In this document: in pieces, positions 53,226 through 64,000 of the stretch | Numbering within the stretch: position 1 is the stretch's first letter | How the letters are laid out: each line of letters opens with the position of its first letter | NCBI RefSeq assembly: GCF_051014445.1 | Contig: NW_027488367.1 | Location: 29,931,501 to 29,995,500, forward strand | DNA from: Colletes latitarsis | Taxonomy: Eukaryota > Arthropoda > Insecta > Hymenoptera > Colletidae | DNA length: 64,000 bases | Direction of reading: 5' to 3' | Translations under genes and position numbers: made by a program | The notes under the pieces: model-generated | Database searches by the model: none | What the model was told of the DNA's origin: nothing | What the model saw: the letters and a program-made list of their open reading frames with translations, nothing else

Positions 53226-54281
53226 GTCTGGGTTAGGTCTTGGATGTGCCCTCATCAGGCTCATACTTTCGCGTTCTTCTCATACTTGTTGAACAGATCC
53301 TGAGTTTTTTCTGGTTTTGATCACGTAGTAACGTCGTACCACACTGAAACAGTCGATTAAACCTGGTTTCGATCAATATTTTAGAGGATAACGCATGCTA
53401 GGTCTGGGTTAGGTCTGGGATTTGCCCTCATCAGTCTCATACTTTCGCATTCTTCACATACTTGTTGAACAGATCCTGGGTTTTTTCTGGTTTGGATCAC
53501 GTAGTAATGTGGTACGACACTGAAACAGTCGATTAAACCTGGTTTCGATCAATATTTTAGAGGATAGCACATGTTAGGTCTAGGTTAGGTCTGGGATTTG
53601 CCCTCTTCAGGCTGATGCAATCGCATATTTCGCATTCTTGATGGCCATATCCTGGTCCTTTTCTGGATTGTATCACGTAGTAATGTGGTACCACACTGAA
53701 AGAGTGGATTAAACCTGGTTTCGATCAATATTTAAGAGAATAACGCATGTTAGGTCTAGGTTAGGTCTGGGATGTGCCCTCATCAGGCTCATACTTTCGC
53801 GTTCTTCTCATACTTGTTGAACAGATCCTGAGTTTTTTCTGGTTTTGATCACGTAGTAACGTCGTACCACACTGAAACAGTCGATTAAACCTGGTTTCGA
53901 TCAATATTTTAGAGGATAACGCATGCTAGGTCTGGGTTAGGTCTGGGATTTGCCCTCATCAGTCTCATACTTTCGCATTCTTCACATACTTGTTGAACAG
54001 ATCCTGGGTTTTTTCTGGTTTGGATCACGTAGTAATGTGGTACGACACTGAAACAGTCGATTAAACCTGGTTTCGATCAATATTTTAGAGGATAGCACAT
54101 GTTAGGTCTAGGTTAGGTCTGGGATTTGCCCTCTTCAGGCTGATGCAATCGCATATTTCGCATTCTTGATGGCCATATCCTGGTCCTTTTCTGGATTGTA
54201 TCACGTAGTAATGTGGTACCACACTGAAAGAGTGGATTAAACCTGGTTTCGATCAATATTTAAGAGAATAACGCATGTTAG
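53226..54281 (+). repeat. 3-monomer tandem duplication (2 x 528 bp)
   Basis: Bases 53226-53753 are repeated as 53754-54281 with an offset of exactly 528 (3 x 176). The hybrid monomer reads TTAGGTCTAGGTTAGG on its left and GATGTGCCCTC on its right. Comparison with both parents confines the exchange to four bases, 53770-53773. Confidence 0.85.
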
Positions 54282-57200
54282 GTCTAGGTTAGGTCTGGGA
54301 TTTGCTCTCATCAGGCTCATACTTTCGCATTCTTCACATGCTTGTTGACCAGATCCTGAGTTTTTTCTGGTTTGGATCACGTAGTAATGTGGTACCACAC
54401 TGAAACGGTCGATTAAGCCTAGTCTGGATCAATGTTTTAGAGGATAACGCATGTTAGGGCTAGGTTAGGTCTGGGATTTGCCCTCATCAGGCTCATACAA
54501 TCGCATATTTCGCATTCTTGTTGCCAAGATCCTGGTCTTCTTCTGGTTTAAATCACGTAGTATTGTGGTACCACACAGAAACAGTCAATTAAACCTGGCC
54601 ACGATCAATATTTTAGATGATAACGCATGCTAGGTCTGGGTTAGGTCTGGGATTTGCTCTCGTCAGGCTCATAAAATCGCATATTTCGCATTCTTGTTGG
54701 CCAGATCCTGGTCTTCTTCTGGTTTGAATCACGTAGTATTGTGGTACCACACAGAAACAGTCAATTAAACGTGGCCACGATCTATATTTTAGAGGATAAC
54801 GCATGCTAGGTCTGGGTTAGGTCTGGGATTTGCCCTCATCAGACTCATACTTTCGCATTCTTCACATAGTTGTTGAACAGATCCCGAGTTTTTTCTGGTT
54901 TGGATCAAGTAGTAATGTGGTACCACACTGAAACAGTCGGTTAAGCCTGGTTTCGATCAATATTTTAGAGGATAACGCATGTTAGGTCTAGGTTAGGTCT
55001 GGGACTTGCCCTCATCAGGCTCATAAAATCGCATATTTCGCATTCTTGTTGGCCACATCCTGGTCTTCTTCTTGTTTGAATCACGTAGTAATGTGGTACC
55101 ACACTGGAACAGTCGATTAAACCCGGTTTCGATCAATATTTTACAGGATAACCCATGCCAGGTCTGGGTTAGGTCTTGGATGTGCCCTCATCAGGCTCAT
55201 ACTTTCGCGTTCTTCTCATACTTGTTGAACAGATCCTGAGTTTTTTCTGGTTTGGATCACGTAGTAATGTGGTTCCACACTGAAACGGTCGATTAAGCCT
55301 GGTCTGGATCAATGTTTTAGAGGATAACGCATGTTAGGTCTAGGTTAGGTCTGGGATTTGCCCTCATCAGGCTCATACAATCGTATATTTCACATCCTTG
55401 TTGGCCAGATCCTGGTCTTCTTCTCGTTGGAATCACGTAGTATTGTGGTACCACACAGAAACAGTCAATTAAACCTGGCCACGATCAATATTTCAGAGGA
55501 TAACGCATGCTAGACCTGGGATAGGTCTGGGACTTGCCCTCAGCAGGCTCATAAAATCGCATATTTCGCATCCTTGTTGGCCAGATCCTGGTCTTCTTCT
55601 GGTTTGAATCACGTAATATTGTGGTACCACACTGGAACAGTCAATTAAACGTGGCCACGATCAATATTTTAGAGGATAACGCGTGCTAGGTCTGGGTTAG
55701 GTCTGGGATTTGCCCTTCTCAGACTCATACTTTCGCATTCTTCACATAGTTGTTGAACAGATCCTGGGTTTTTTCTGGTTTGGATCACGTAGTACTGTGG
55801 TACCACTCTGAAACGGTCGATTATGCCTGGTCTGGATCAATGTTTTAGAAGATAACGCATGTTAGGTCTAGCTTAGGTCAGGGATTTGCTCTCATCAGTC
55901 ATACTTTCGCATTCTTCACATTCTTGGTGGCCAGATCCTGGTCTTCTCCTGGTTTGAATCACGTAGTATCGTGGTACCACACAGAAACAGTCAATTAAAC
56001 CTGGCCACGATGAATATTTCAGATGATAACGCATGCTAGGTCTGGGTTAGGTCTGGGATTTGCCCTCATCAGAGTCATACTTTCGCATTCTTCACATTCT
56101 TGGTGGCCAGATCCTGGTCTTCTCCTGGTTTGAATCACGTAGTATCGTGGTACCACACAGAAACAGTCAATTAAACCTGGCCACGATGAATATTTCAGAT
56201 GATAACGCATGCTAGGTCTTGGTTAGGTCTGGGATTTGCTCTCATCAGGCTCATAAAATCGCATATTTCGCATTCTTGTTGGCCAGATCCTGGTCTTCTT
56301 CTGGTTTGAATCACGTAATATTGTGGTACCACACTGGAACAGTCAATTAAACGTGGCCACGATGATTATTTCAGATGATAACGCATGCTAGGTCTGGGTT
56401 AGGTCTGGGATTTGCCCTCATCAGAGTCATACTTTCGCATTCTTCACATTCTTGGTGACCAGATCCTGGTCTTCTCCTGGTTTGGATCAAGTAGTAATGT
56501 GGTACCACACTGAAACAGTCGGTTAAGCCTGGTTTCGATCAATATTTTAGAGGATAACGCATGTTAGGTCTAGGCTAGGTCAGGGATTTGCTCTCATCAC
56601 GCTCATAATTTCGCATATTTCGCACACTTGTTGGCCAGATCCTGGTCCTCTTCTGGTTTGGATCACGTAGTACTGTGGTACCACACTGAAACGGTCGATT
56701 ATGCCTGGTCTGGATCAATGTCTTAGAGGATAACGCATGTTAGGTCTAGCTTAGGTCAGGGATTTGATCTCATCAGAGTCATACTTTTGCATTCATCACA
56801 TTCTTGGTGGCCAGATCCTGGTCTTCTCCTGGTTTGGATCAAGTAGTAATGTGGTACCACACTGAAACAGTCGGTTAAGCCTGGTTTCGATCAATATTTT
56901 AGAGGATAACGCATGTTAGGTCTAGGCTAGGTTAGGGATTTGCTCTCATTACGCTCATACTTTCGCATATTTCGCACACATGTTGGCCAGATCCTGGTCC
57001 TTTTCTGGTTTGGATCACGTAGTACTGTGGTACCACACTGAAACGGTCGATTATGCCTGGTCTGGATCACTGTTTTAGAGGATAACGCATGTTAGGTCTA
57101 GCTTAGGTCGGGGATTTGCTCTCATCAGAGTCATACTTTCGCATTCTTCACATACTTGTTGAACAGATCCTGGTCTTCTTCTGGTTTGAATCACGTAGTA

Positions 57201-60200
57201 TTGTGGTACCACACAGAAACAGTCAATTAAACGTGGCCACGATCAATATTTCAGACGATAACGCATGCTAGACCTGGGTTAGGTCTGGGATTTGCCCTCA
57301 TCAGGCTCTTACAATCGCATATTTCCCATTCTTGTTGCCAAGATCCTGGTCTTCTTCTGGTTTGAATCACGTAGTATTGTGGTACCACACAGAAACAGTC
57401 AATTAAACCAGGCCACGATCAATATTTTCGAGGATAACGCATGCTAGATCCGGGTTAGGTCTGGGATTTGCCCTCTTCAGACTCATACTTTCGCATTCTT
57501 CACATAATTCTTGAACAGATCCTGGGTTTTTTCTGGTTTGGATCACGTAGTTTTGTGGTAGCACACAGAAGCAGCCAATAAAACCTGGCCACGATCAAAA
57601 TTTTCGAGGATAACGCATGCTAGGTCTGGGTATAGGTCTGGGATTTGCCCTCATCAGACTCACACTTTCGCATACTTCGCACACTTGTTGGCCAGATCCT
57701 GGTCCTTTTCTGGATTGTATCACGTAGTAATGTGGTACCACACTGAAAGAGTGGATTAAACCTGGTTTCGACCAATATTTTAGAGGATAACGCATGTTAG
57801 GTCTGGGTTAGGTCTTGGATGTGCCCTCATCAGGCTCATACTTTCGCGTTCTTCTCATACTTGTTGAACAGATCCTGAGTTTTTTCTGGTTTTGATCACG
57901 TAGTAACGTCGTACCACACTGAAACAGTCGATTAAACCTGGTTTCGATCAATATTTTAGAGGATAACGCATGCTAGGTCTGGGTTAGGTCTGGGATTTGC
58001 CCTCATCAGTCTCATACTTTCGCATTCTTCACATACTTCTTGAACAGATCCTGGGTTTTTTCTGGTTTGGATCACGTAGTAATGTGGTACGACACTGAAA
58101 CAGTCGATTAAACCTGGTTTCGATCAATATTTTAGAGGATAACACATGTTAGGTCTAGGTTAGGTCTGGGATTTGCCCTCTTCAGGCTGATGCAATCGCA
58201 TATTTCGCATTCTTGATGGCCATATCCTGGTCCTTTTCTGGATTGTATCACGTAGTAATGTGGTACCACACTGAAAGAGTGGATTAAATCTGGTTTCGAT
58301 CAATATTTAAGAGAATAACGCATGTTAGGTCTAGGTTAGGTCTGGGATTTGCTCTCATCAGGCTCATACTTTCGCATTCTTCACATGCTTGTTGACCAGA
58401 TCCTGAGTTTTTTCTGGTTTGGATCACGTAGTAATGTGGCTCCACACTGAAACGGTCGATTAAGCCTGGTCTGGATCAATGTTTTAGAGGATAACGCATG
58501 TTAGGGCTAGGTTAGGTCTGGGATTTGCTCTTATCAGAGTCATACTTTCGCATTCTTCACATTCTTGGTGGCCAGATCCTGGTCTTCTCCTGGTTTGAAT
58601 CACGTAGTATCGTGGTACCACACAGAAAGAGTCAATTAAACCTGGCCACGATGAATATTTCAGATGATAACGCATGCTAGGTCTGGGTTAGGTCTGGGAT
58701 TTGCCCTCATCAGAGTCATACTTTCGCATTCTTCACATTCTTGGTGGCCAGATCCTGGTCTTCTCCTGGTTTGGATCAAGTAGTAATGTGGTACCACACT
58801 GAAACAGTCGGTTAAGCCTGGTTTCGATCAATATTTTAGAGGATAACGCATGTTAGGTCTAGGCTAGGTCAGGGATTTGCTCTCATCACGCTCATACTTT
58901 CGCATATTTCGCACACTTGTTGGCCAGATCCTGGTCCTTTTCTGGTTTGGATCACGTAGTACTGTGGTACCACACTGAAACGGTCGATTATGCCTGGTCT
59001 GGATCACTGTTTTAGAGGATAACGCATGTTAGGTCTAGCTTAGGTCAGGGATTTGCTCTCATCAGAGTCATACTTTCGCATTCTTCACATACTTGTTGAA
59101 CAGATCCTGGTCTTCTTCTGGTTTGAATCACGTAGTATTGTGGTACCACACAGAAACAGTCAATTAAACGTGGCCACGATCAATATTTCAGAGGATAACG
59201 CATGCTAGATCTGGGTTAGGTCTGGGATGTGCCCTCATCAGGCTCATACTTTCGCGTTCTTCTCATACTTGTTGAACAGATCCTGAGTTTTTTCTGGTTT
59301 GGATCACGTAATAATGTGGTTCCACACTGAAACGGTCGATTAAGCCTGGTCTGGATCAATGTTTTAGAGGATAACGCATGTTAGGTCTAGGTTAGGTCTG
59401 GGATTTGCCCTCATCAGGCTCATACAATCGTATATTTCACATTCTTGTTGGCCAGATCCTGGTCTTCTTCTCGTTGGAATCACGTAGTATTGTGGTACCA
59501 CACAGAAACAGTCAATTAAACCTGGCCGCGATCAATATTTCAGAGGATAACGCATGCTAGACCTGGGATAGGTCTGGGACTTGCCCTCAGCAGGCTCATA
59601 AAATCGCATATTTCGCATTCTTGTTGGCCAGATCCTGGTCTTCTTCTGGTTTGAATCACGTAATATTGTGGTACCACACTGGAACAGTCAATTAAACGTG
59701 GCCACGATCAATATTTTAGAGGATAACGCATGCTAGGTCTGGGTTAGGTCTGGGATTTGCCCTTCTCAGACTCATACTTTCGCATTCTTCACATAGTTGT
59801 TGAACAGATCCTGGGTTTTTTCTGGTTTGGATCACGTAGTACTGTGGTACCACTCTGAAACGGTCGATTATGCCTGGTCTGGATCAATGTTTTAGAAGAT
59901 AACGCATGTTAGGTCTAGCTTAGGTCAGGGATTTGCTCTCATCAGAGTCATACTTTCGCATTCTTCACATTATTGGTGGCCAGATCCTGGTCTTCTCCTG
60001 GTTTGAATCACGTAGTATCGTGGTACCACACAGAAACAGTCAATTAAACCTGGCCACGATGAATATTTCAGATGATAACGCATGCTAGGTCTGGGTTAGG
60101 TCTGGGATTTTCCCTCATCAGAGTCATACTTTCGCATTCATCACATTCTTGGTGGCCAGATCCTGGTCTTCTCCTGGTTTGAATCACGTAGTATCGTGGT

Positions 60201-60385
60201 ACCACACAGAAACAGTCAATTAAACCTGGCCACGATGAATATTTCAGATGATAACGCAAGCTAGGTCTTGGTTAGGTCTGGGATTTGCTCTCATCAGGCT
60301 CATAAAATCGCATATTTCGCATTCTTGTTGGCCAGATCCTGGTCTTCTTCTGGTTTGAATCACGTAATATTGTGGTACCACACTG

Positions 60386-61706
60386 GAACAGTCAATTAAA
60401 CGTGGCCACGATCAATATTTCAGAGGATAACGCATGCTAGATCTGGGTTAGGTCTGGGATTTGCCCTCATCAGGCTCATACAATCGCATATTTCGCATTC
60501 TTGTTGCCAAGATCCTGGTCTTCTTCTGGTTTGAATCACGTAGTATTGTGGTACCACACAGAAACAGTCAATTAAACCTGGCCACGATCAATATTTTAGA
60601 TGATAACGCATGCTAGGTCTGGGTTAGGTCTAGGATTTGCTCTCGTCAGGCTCATAAAATCGCATATTTCGCATTCTTGTTGGCCAGATCCTGGTCTTCT
60701 TCTGGTTTGAATCACGTAGTATTGTGGTACCACACAGAAACAGTCAATTAAACGTGGCCACGATCTATATTTTAGAGGATAACGCATGCTAGGTCTGGGT
60801 TAGGTCTGGGATTTGCCCTCATCAGAGTCATACTTTCGCATTCTTCACATTCTTGGTGGCCAGATCCTGGTCTTCTCCTGGTTTGGATCAAGTAGTAATG
60901 TGGTACCACACTGAAACAGTCGGTTAAGCCTGGTTTCGATCAATATTTTAGAGGATAACGCATGTTAGGTCTAGGCTAGGTCAGGGATTTGCTCTCATCA
61001 CGCTCATACTTTCGCATATTTCGCACACTTGTTGGCCAGATCCTGGTCCTTTTCTGGTTTGGATCACGTAGTACTGTGGTACCACACTGAAACGGTCGAT
61101 TATGCCTGGTCTGGATCACTGTTTTAGAGGATAACGCATGTTAGGTCTAGCTTAGGTCAGGGATTTGCTCTCATCAGAGTCATACTTTCGCATTCTTCAC
61201 ATACTTGTTGAACAGATCCTGGTCTTCTTCTGGTTTGAATCACGTAGTATTGTGGTACCACACAGAAACAGTCAATTAAACGTGGCCACGATCAATATTT
61301 CAGAGGATAACGCATGCTAGATCTGGGTTAGGTCTGGGATTTGCCCTCATCAGGCTCATACAATCGCATATTTCGCATTCTTGTTGCCAAGATCCTGGTC
61401 TTCTTCTGGTTTGAATCACGTAGTATTGTGGTACCACACAGAAACAGTCAATTAAACCTGGCCACGATCAATATTTTAGATGATAACGCATGCTAGGTCT
61501 GGGTTAGGTCTAGGATTTGCTCTCGTCAGGCTCATAAAATCGCATATTTCGCATTCTTGTTGGCCAGATCCTGGTCTTCTTCTGGTTTGAATCACGTAGT
61601 ATTGTGGTACCACACAGAAACAGTCAATTAAACGTGGCCACGATCTATATTTTAGAGGATAACGCATGCTAGGTCTGGGTTAGGTCTGGGATTTGCCCTC
61701 ATCAGA
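60386..61706 (+). repeat. 5-monomer period segment (880 bp offset, partial second copy)
   Basis: Bases 60386-60826 match 61266-61706 at an offset of exactly 880. The shared part is about two and a half monomers. Beyond 61706 the second copy changes to the CAGACTC and CCCGAG form, so it is a partial rather than a complete repeat of the five-monomer block. Confidence 0.75.
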
Positions 61707-61805
61707 CTCATACTTTCGCATTCTTCACATAGTTGTTGAACAGATCCCGAGTTTTTTCCGGTTTGGATCAAGTAGTAATGTGGTACCACACTGAAACAGT
61801 CGGTT

Positions 61806-61820
61806 AAGCCTGGTTTCGAT
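61806..61820 (+). repeat. Left target-site duplication of the retroposon
   Basis: AAGCCTGGTTTCGAT immediately before the insert is identical to 62024-62038 immediately after its poly(A) tail. In an uninterrupted monomer this stretch occurs once, so it was duplicated on insertion. The duplicated bases lie at about monomer positions 37-51, across the dyad box. Confidence 0.92.
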
Positions 61821-61854
61821 ATACCGGAAGAATGCTTCGAGCGATTCCCGGTAT
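61821..61854 (+). other. Hairpin at the 5' end of the retroposon
   Basis: ATACCGG at 61821-61827 is the reverse complement of CCGGTAT at 61848-61854, and GAATGC/GCGATTC can extend an inner stem with one bulged base around a TTCGA loop. The insert begins exactly at the base of this stem, which may mean truncation where the reverse transcriptase met a structured template, or that this is the true 5' end of a small element. Confidence 0.6.
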
Positions 61855-61903
61855 CCTCCCAAAGCGTGCCGAAGGGTCACCGTGGGGTTTTTAGTGGGTA
61901 GGT

Positions 61904-61931
61904 CCCGCGCCTGTCGTTGTACGGGCGCGGG
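61904..61931 (+). other. G+C-rich hairpin in the retroposon
   Basis: CCCGCGCCTGT at 61904-61914 pairs with ACGGGCGCGGG at 61921-61931, including one G-T pair, leaving a six-base loop. Structured 3' untranslated regions are recognised by the reverse transcriptases of several non-LTR elements; such a role here is inferred. Confidence 0.65.
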
Positions 61932-61944
61932 GAATCCCACACAC

Positions 61945-61976
61945 CCCTCCCACCTCTCCCCAAGGAGGTGGGAGGG
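61945..61976 (+). other. 12-bp perfect hairpin near the retroposon 3' end
   Basis: CCCTCCCACCTC at 61945-61956 is the exact reverse complement of GAGGTGGGAGGG at 61965-61976, with an eight-base loop. It lies 26 bases upstream of the poly(A) tail. Confidence 0.7.
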
Positions 61977-62002
61977 AGTCTTTCGAAGATTTTCCCTACG
62001 AC

Positions 62003-62025
62003 AAAAAAAAAAAAAAAAAAAAAAA
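62003..62025 (+). other. Poly(A) tail, 23 adenines, of the retroposon
   Basis: An uninterrupted run of 23 A residues follows CTACGAC. The last two A residues are shared with the right target-site duplication, so their assignment is ambiguous. No interrupting substitution has built up, which suggests a fairly recent insertion. Confidence 0.9.
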
Positions 62026-62038
62026 GCCTGGTTTCGAT
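62024..62038 (+). repeat. Right target-site duplication of the retroposon
   Basis: AAGCCTGGTTTCGAT repeats 61806-61820, and the monomer then resumes with CAATATTTTAGAGG exactly where it left off. No satellite base appears to have been lost. Confidence 0.92.
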
Positions 62039-64000
62039 CAATATTTTAGAGGATAACGCATGTTAGGTCTAGGCTAGGTCAGGGATTTGCTCTCATCACG
62101 CTCATAATTTCGCATATTTCGCACACTTGTTGGCCAGATCCTGGTCCTCTTCTGGTTTGGATCACGTAGTACTGTGGTACCACACTGAAACGGTCGATTA
62201 TGCCTGGTCTGGATCAATGTTTTAGAGGATAACGCATGTTAGGTCTAGCTTAGGTCAGGGATTTGATCTCATCAGAGTCATACTTTCGCATTCTTCACAT
62301 TCTTGGTGGCCAGATCCTGGTCTTCTCCTGGTTTGGATCAAGTAGTAATGTGGTACCACACTGAACCAGTCGGTTAAGCCTGGCCACGATCAATATTTTA
62401 GATGATAACGCATGCTAGGTCTGGGTTAGGTCTGGGATTTGCTCTCGTCAGGCTCATAAAATCGCATATTTCGCATTCTTGTTGGCCAGATCCTGGTCTT
62501 CTTCTGGTTTGGATCAAGTAGTAATGTGGTACCACACTGAAACAGTCGGTTAAGCCTGGTTTCGATCAATATTTTAGAGGATAACGCATGTTAGGTCTAG
62601 GCTAGGTCAGGGATTTGATCTCATCACGCTCATAATTTCGCATATTTCGCACACTTGTTGGCCAGATCCTGGTCCTCTTCTGGTTTGGATCACGTAGTAC
62701 TGTGGTACCACACTGAAACAGTCGATTATGCCTGGTCTGGATCAATGTTTTAGAGGATAACGCATGTTAGGTCTAGCTTAGGTCAGGGATTTGCTCTCAT
62801 CAGAGTCATACATTCGCATTCTTCACATACTTGTTGAACAGATCCTGGGTTTTTTCTGGTTTGGATCACGTAGTAATGTGGTACGACACTGAAACAGTTG
62901 ATTAAACCTGGTTTCGATCAATATTTTAGAGGATAACACATGTTAGGTCTAGGTTAGGTCTGGGATTTGCTCTCATCAGGCTCATACTTTCGCATTCTTC
63001 ACATGCTTGTTGACCAGATCCTGAGTTTTTTCTGGTTTGGATCACGTAGTAATGTGGTACCACACTGAAACGGTCGATTAAGCCTGGTCTGGATCAATGT
63101 TTTAGAGGATAATGCATGTTAGGTCTAGGTTAGGTCTGGGATTTGCCCTCATCAGGCTCATACAATCGTATATGTCACATTCTTGTTGGCCAGATCCTGG
63201 TCTTCTTCTCGTTGGAATCACGTAGTATTGTGGTACCACACAGAAACAGTCAATTAAACGTGGCCACGATCAATATTTTAGAGGATAACGCATGCTAGGT
63301 CTGGGTTAGGTCTGGGACTTGCCCTTATCAGACTCATACTTTCGCATTCTTCACATAGTTGTTGAACAGATCCTGGGTTTTTTCTGGTTTGGATCACGTA
63401 GTACTGTGGTACCACTCTGAAACGGTCGATTATGCCTGGTCTGGATCAATGTTTTAGAGGATAACGCATGTTAGGTCTAGCTTAGGTCAGGGATTTGCTC
63501 TTATCAGAGTCATACTTTCGCATTCTTCACATTCTTGGTGGCCAGATCCTGGTCTTCTCCTGGTTTGAATCACGTAGTATCGTGGTACCACACAGAAACA
63601 GTCAATTAAACCTGGCCACGATTAATATTTCAGATGATAACGCATGCTAGGTCTGGGTTAGGTCTGGGATTTGCCCTCATCAGAGGCATACTTTCGCATT
63701 CTTCACATTCTTGGTGGCCAGATCCTGGTCTTCTCCTGGTTTGGATCAAGTAGTAATGTGGTACCACCCTGAAACAGTCGGTTAAGCCTGGTTTCGATCA
63801 ATATTTTAGCGGATAACGCATGTTAGGTCTAGGCTAGGTCAGGGATTTGCTCTCATCACGCTCATACTTTCGCATATTTCGCACACTTGTTGAACAGATC
63901 CCGAGATTTCTCTGGTTTGGATCACGTAGTACTGTGGTACCACACTGAAACGGTCGATTATGCCTGGTCTGGATCACCGTTTTAGAGGATAACGCATGTT
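62039..64000 (+). repeat. Satellite array continuing to the window end (about 11 monomers)
   Basis: Monomers of the right-hand domain resume after the retroposon in the same orientation and phase. The order is locally rearranged: the CTCATCACGCTC monomer appears at about 62092, 62625 and 63854, and a CCCGAGATTTCTCTGG variant at about 63900 recalls the form near 24078 and 25310. The window ends in mid-monomer, so the right end of the array is not seen. No gene is present. Confidence 0.9.

Larger units (their letters stand above)
1..61805 (+). repeat. 176-bp satellite DNA array, main block (about 351 monomers)
   Basis: The same roughly 176-base unit recurs head to tail without a break. Spacing of matched landmarks is exactly 176 (for example 40173, 40349, 40525 and 40701) or a multiple of it give or take a few bases. 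Every copy I read is in the same orientation and no inverted block was seen. Neighbouring monomers differ at many sites, while copies many monomers apart can be almost identical, which is the signature of higher-order repeats. The monomer is about 40% G+C (71 of 176 in 47161-47336). Because 176 is not divisible by three, an open frame is shifted at every copy, so the array cannot encode a repeated protein; the 60-90 codon open frames that recur are chance products. Known biology of such arrays suggests a centromeric or heterochromatic location, but nothing in the sequence proves it. I do not recognise this satellite by name. Confidence 0.97.
26441..61805 (+). repeat. 17-monomer higher-order repeat domain (2993-2995 bp unit and derivatives)
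   Basis: The dominant period is 17 x 176 plus 1 to 3 bases. The landmark GATGGCCATATCC begins at 26874, 29867, 32860, 38143, 39728, 44131, 47126, 48534, 51527, 53640, 54168 and 58215. Spacings of 2993-2995 are frequent, and others (528, 1408, 1585, 2113, 4047, 4403, 5283) equal whole numbers of monomers to within three bases. A second landmark, CAGAAGCAGCC, starts near 36078, 39083, 42071, 45066, 50877, 52990 and 57566 and shows the same spacing pattern. The domain is therefore one ancestral unit repeatedly duplicated and trimmed. Nothing other than satellite is present until the retroposon. Confidence 0.88.
61821..62023 (+). mobile_element. Short poly(A)-tailed retroposon: 5'-truncated non-LTR element end or SINE
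   Basis: About 203 bases unrelated to the satellite and clearly richer in G+C interrupt one monomer. It ends in an A run and is flanked by a perfect 15-base target-site duplication, the hallmarks of target-primed reverse transcription by a LINE-type endonuclease; the bottom-strand nick would be GGCTT/AACC. It is not a site-specific 28S rDNA insertion. One forward frame runs 26 codons from 61821 to a TAG at 61899-61901, and the +2 frame is open through the insert, but no reverse transcriptase motif is present in so short a piece. The GGGGTTTTTAGTGGGTAGG stretch and stacked G+C-rich hairpins resemble the 3' ends of R1/I-type insect LINEs as I remember them; that family call is tentative. A SINE is the alternative: TTCGA at 61837-61841 weakly recalls a tRNA B box, but no A box is seen. 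Confidence 0.82.

Noticed and set aside
61830..61855. tRNA-derived SINE promoter (B box)
   Set aside because: TTCGAGCGATTCC only loosely resembles the B box and lies within a hairpin; no A box is found upstream because the insert starts 16 bases earlier.
61725..61940. Minus-strand open frame of 71 codons across the retroposon
   Set aside because: It runs from satellite into the insert against the direction set by the poly(A) tail, and shows no recognisable domain.
1..64000. CRISPR array or bacterial repeat locus
   Set aside because: There are no short constant repeats with unique spacers; the whole 176-base unit is repeated and diverges throughout, and no cas-like gene is present.
1..64000. 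Gene for a repetitive protein (silk-like or surface antigen)
   Set aside because: The repeat length is not a multiple of three and stops occur in every frame within about one monomer.

Overview
The window is a eukaryotic satellite DNA array, not a gene region. From base 1 to base 64000 it consists of about 360 head-to-tail copies of one 176-bp monomer, all in the same orientation and about 40% G+C in the monomer I counted. The only interruption is a short retroposon at 61821-62023. I see no protein-coding gene, tRNA, rRNA, CRISPR array or prokaryotic signal. A tandem satellite with nested higher-order repeats, and a poly(A)-tailed retroposon flanked by a target-site duplication, point to a centromeric, pericentromeric or other heterochromatic block. 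The host cannot be fixed from the sequence. The style of the retroposon 3' end suggests an arthropod, probably an insect, but that is inference.

Monomer anatomy (position 1 = the A of ACGTAG; reference monomer 47161-47336). Positions 10-21 hold the perfect palindrome TGTGGTACCACA (KpnI core). Positions 37-47 hold either the dyad AAACC-T-GGTTT or a replacement box containing TGGCCA. Positions 76-97 hold an 11-bp direct duplication, each half starting TTAGG. Positions 147-157 hold a CCAG-ATC-CTGG dyad in many copies. Positions 159-164 hold a T6 run in one class of monomers. Two classes, here called A (TGGTTTCGAT) and B (TGGCCACGAT), are interspersed along the array.

Layout. 1-979: array shared in part with 7571-8020 and 10621-11076. 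980-6611: two copies of a 2816-bp, 16-monomer unit. 6612-13133: mosaic monomers ending in a 703-bp (4-monomer) tandem duplication. 13134-23270: units of about 3334, 1583 and 4917 bp (19, 9 and 28 monomers less a few bases). 23271-26440: transition zone. 26441-61805: a second domain built on a 17-monomer unit of 2993-2995 bp, with truncated and expanded versions (528, 880 and 2113 bp). 61806-62038: retroposon with its 15-bp target-site duplications. 62039-64000: the same domain continues.

There is no gene network to describe. The main biology is the evolution of the array by repeated unequal exchange. Several junctions can be located to within 4-22 bases, and eight of about twelve examined fall in the same part of the monomer, just downstream of the TTAGG-bearing duplication. 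Other points of interest are the nearly invariant 12-bp palindrome, mirror-image half-site mutations of that palindrome in adjacent monomers, and the two-state box at positions 43-47.
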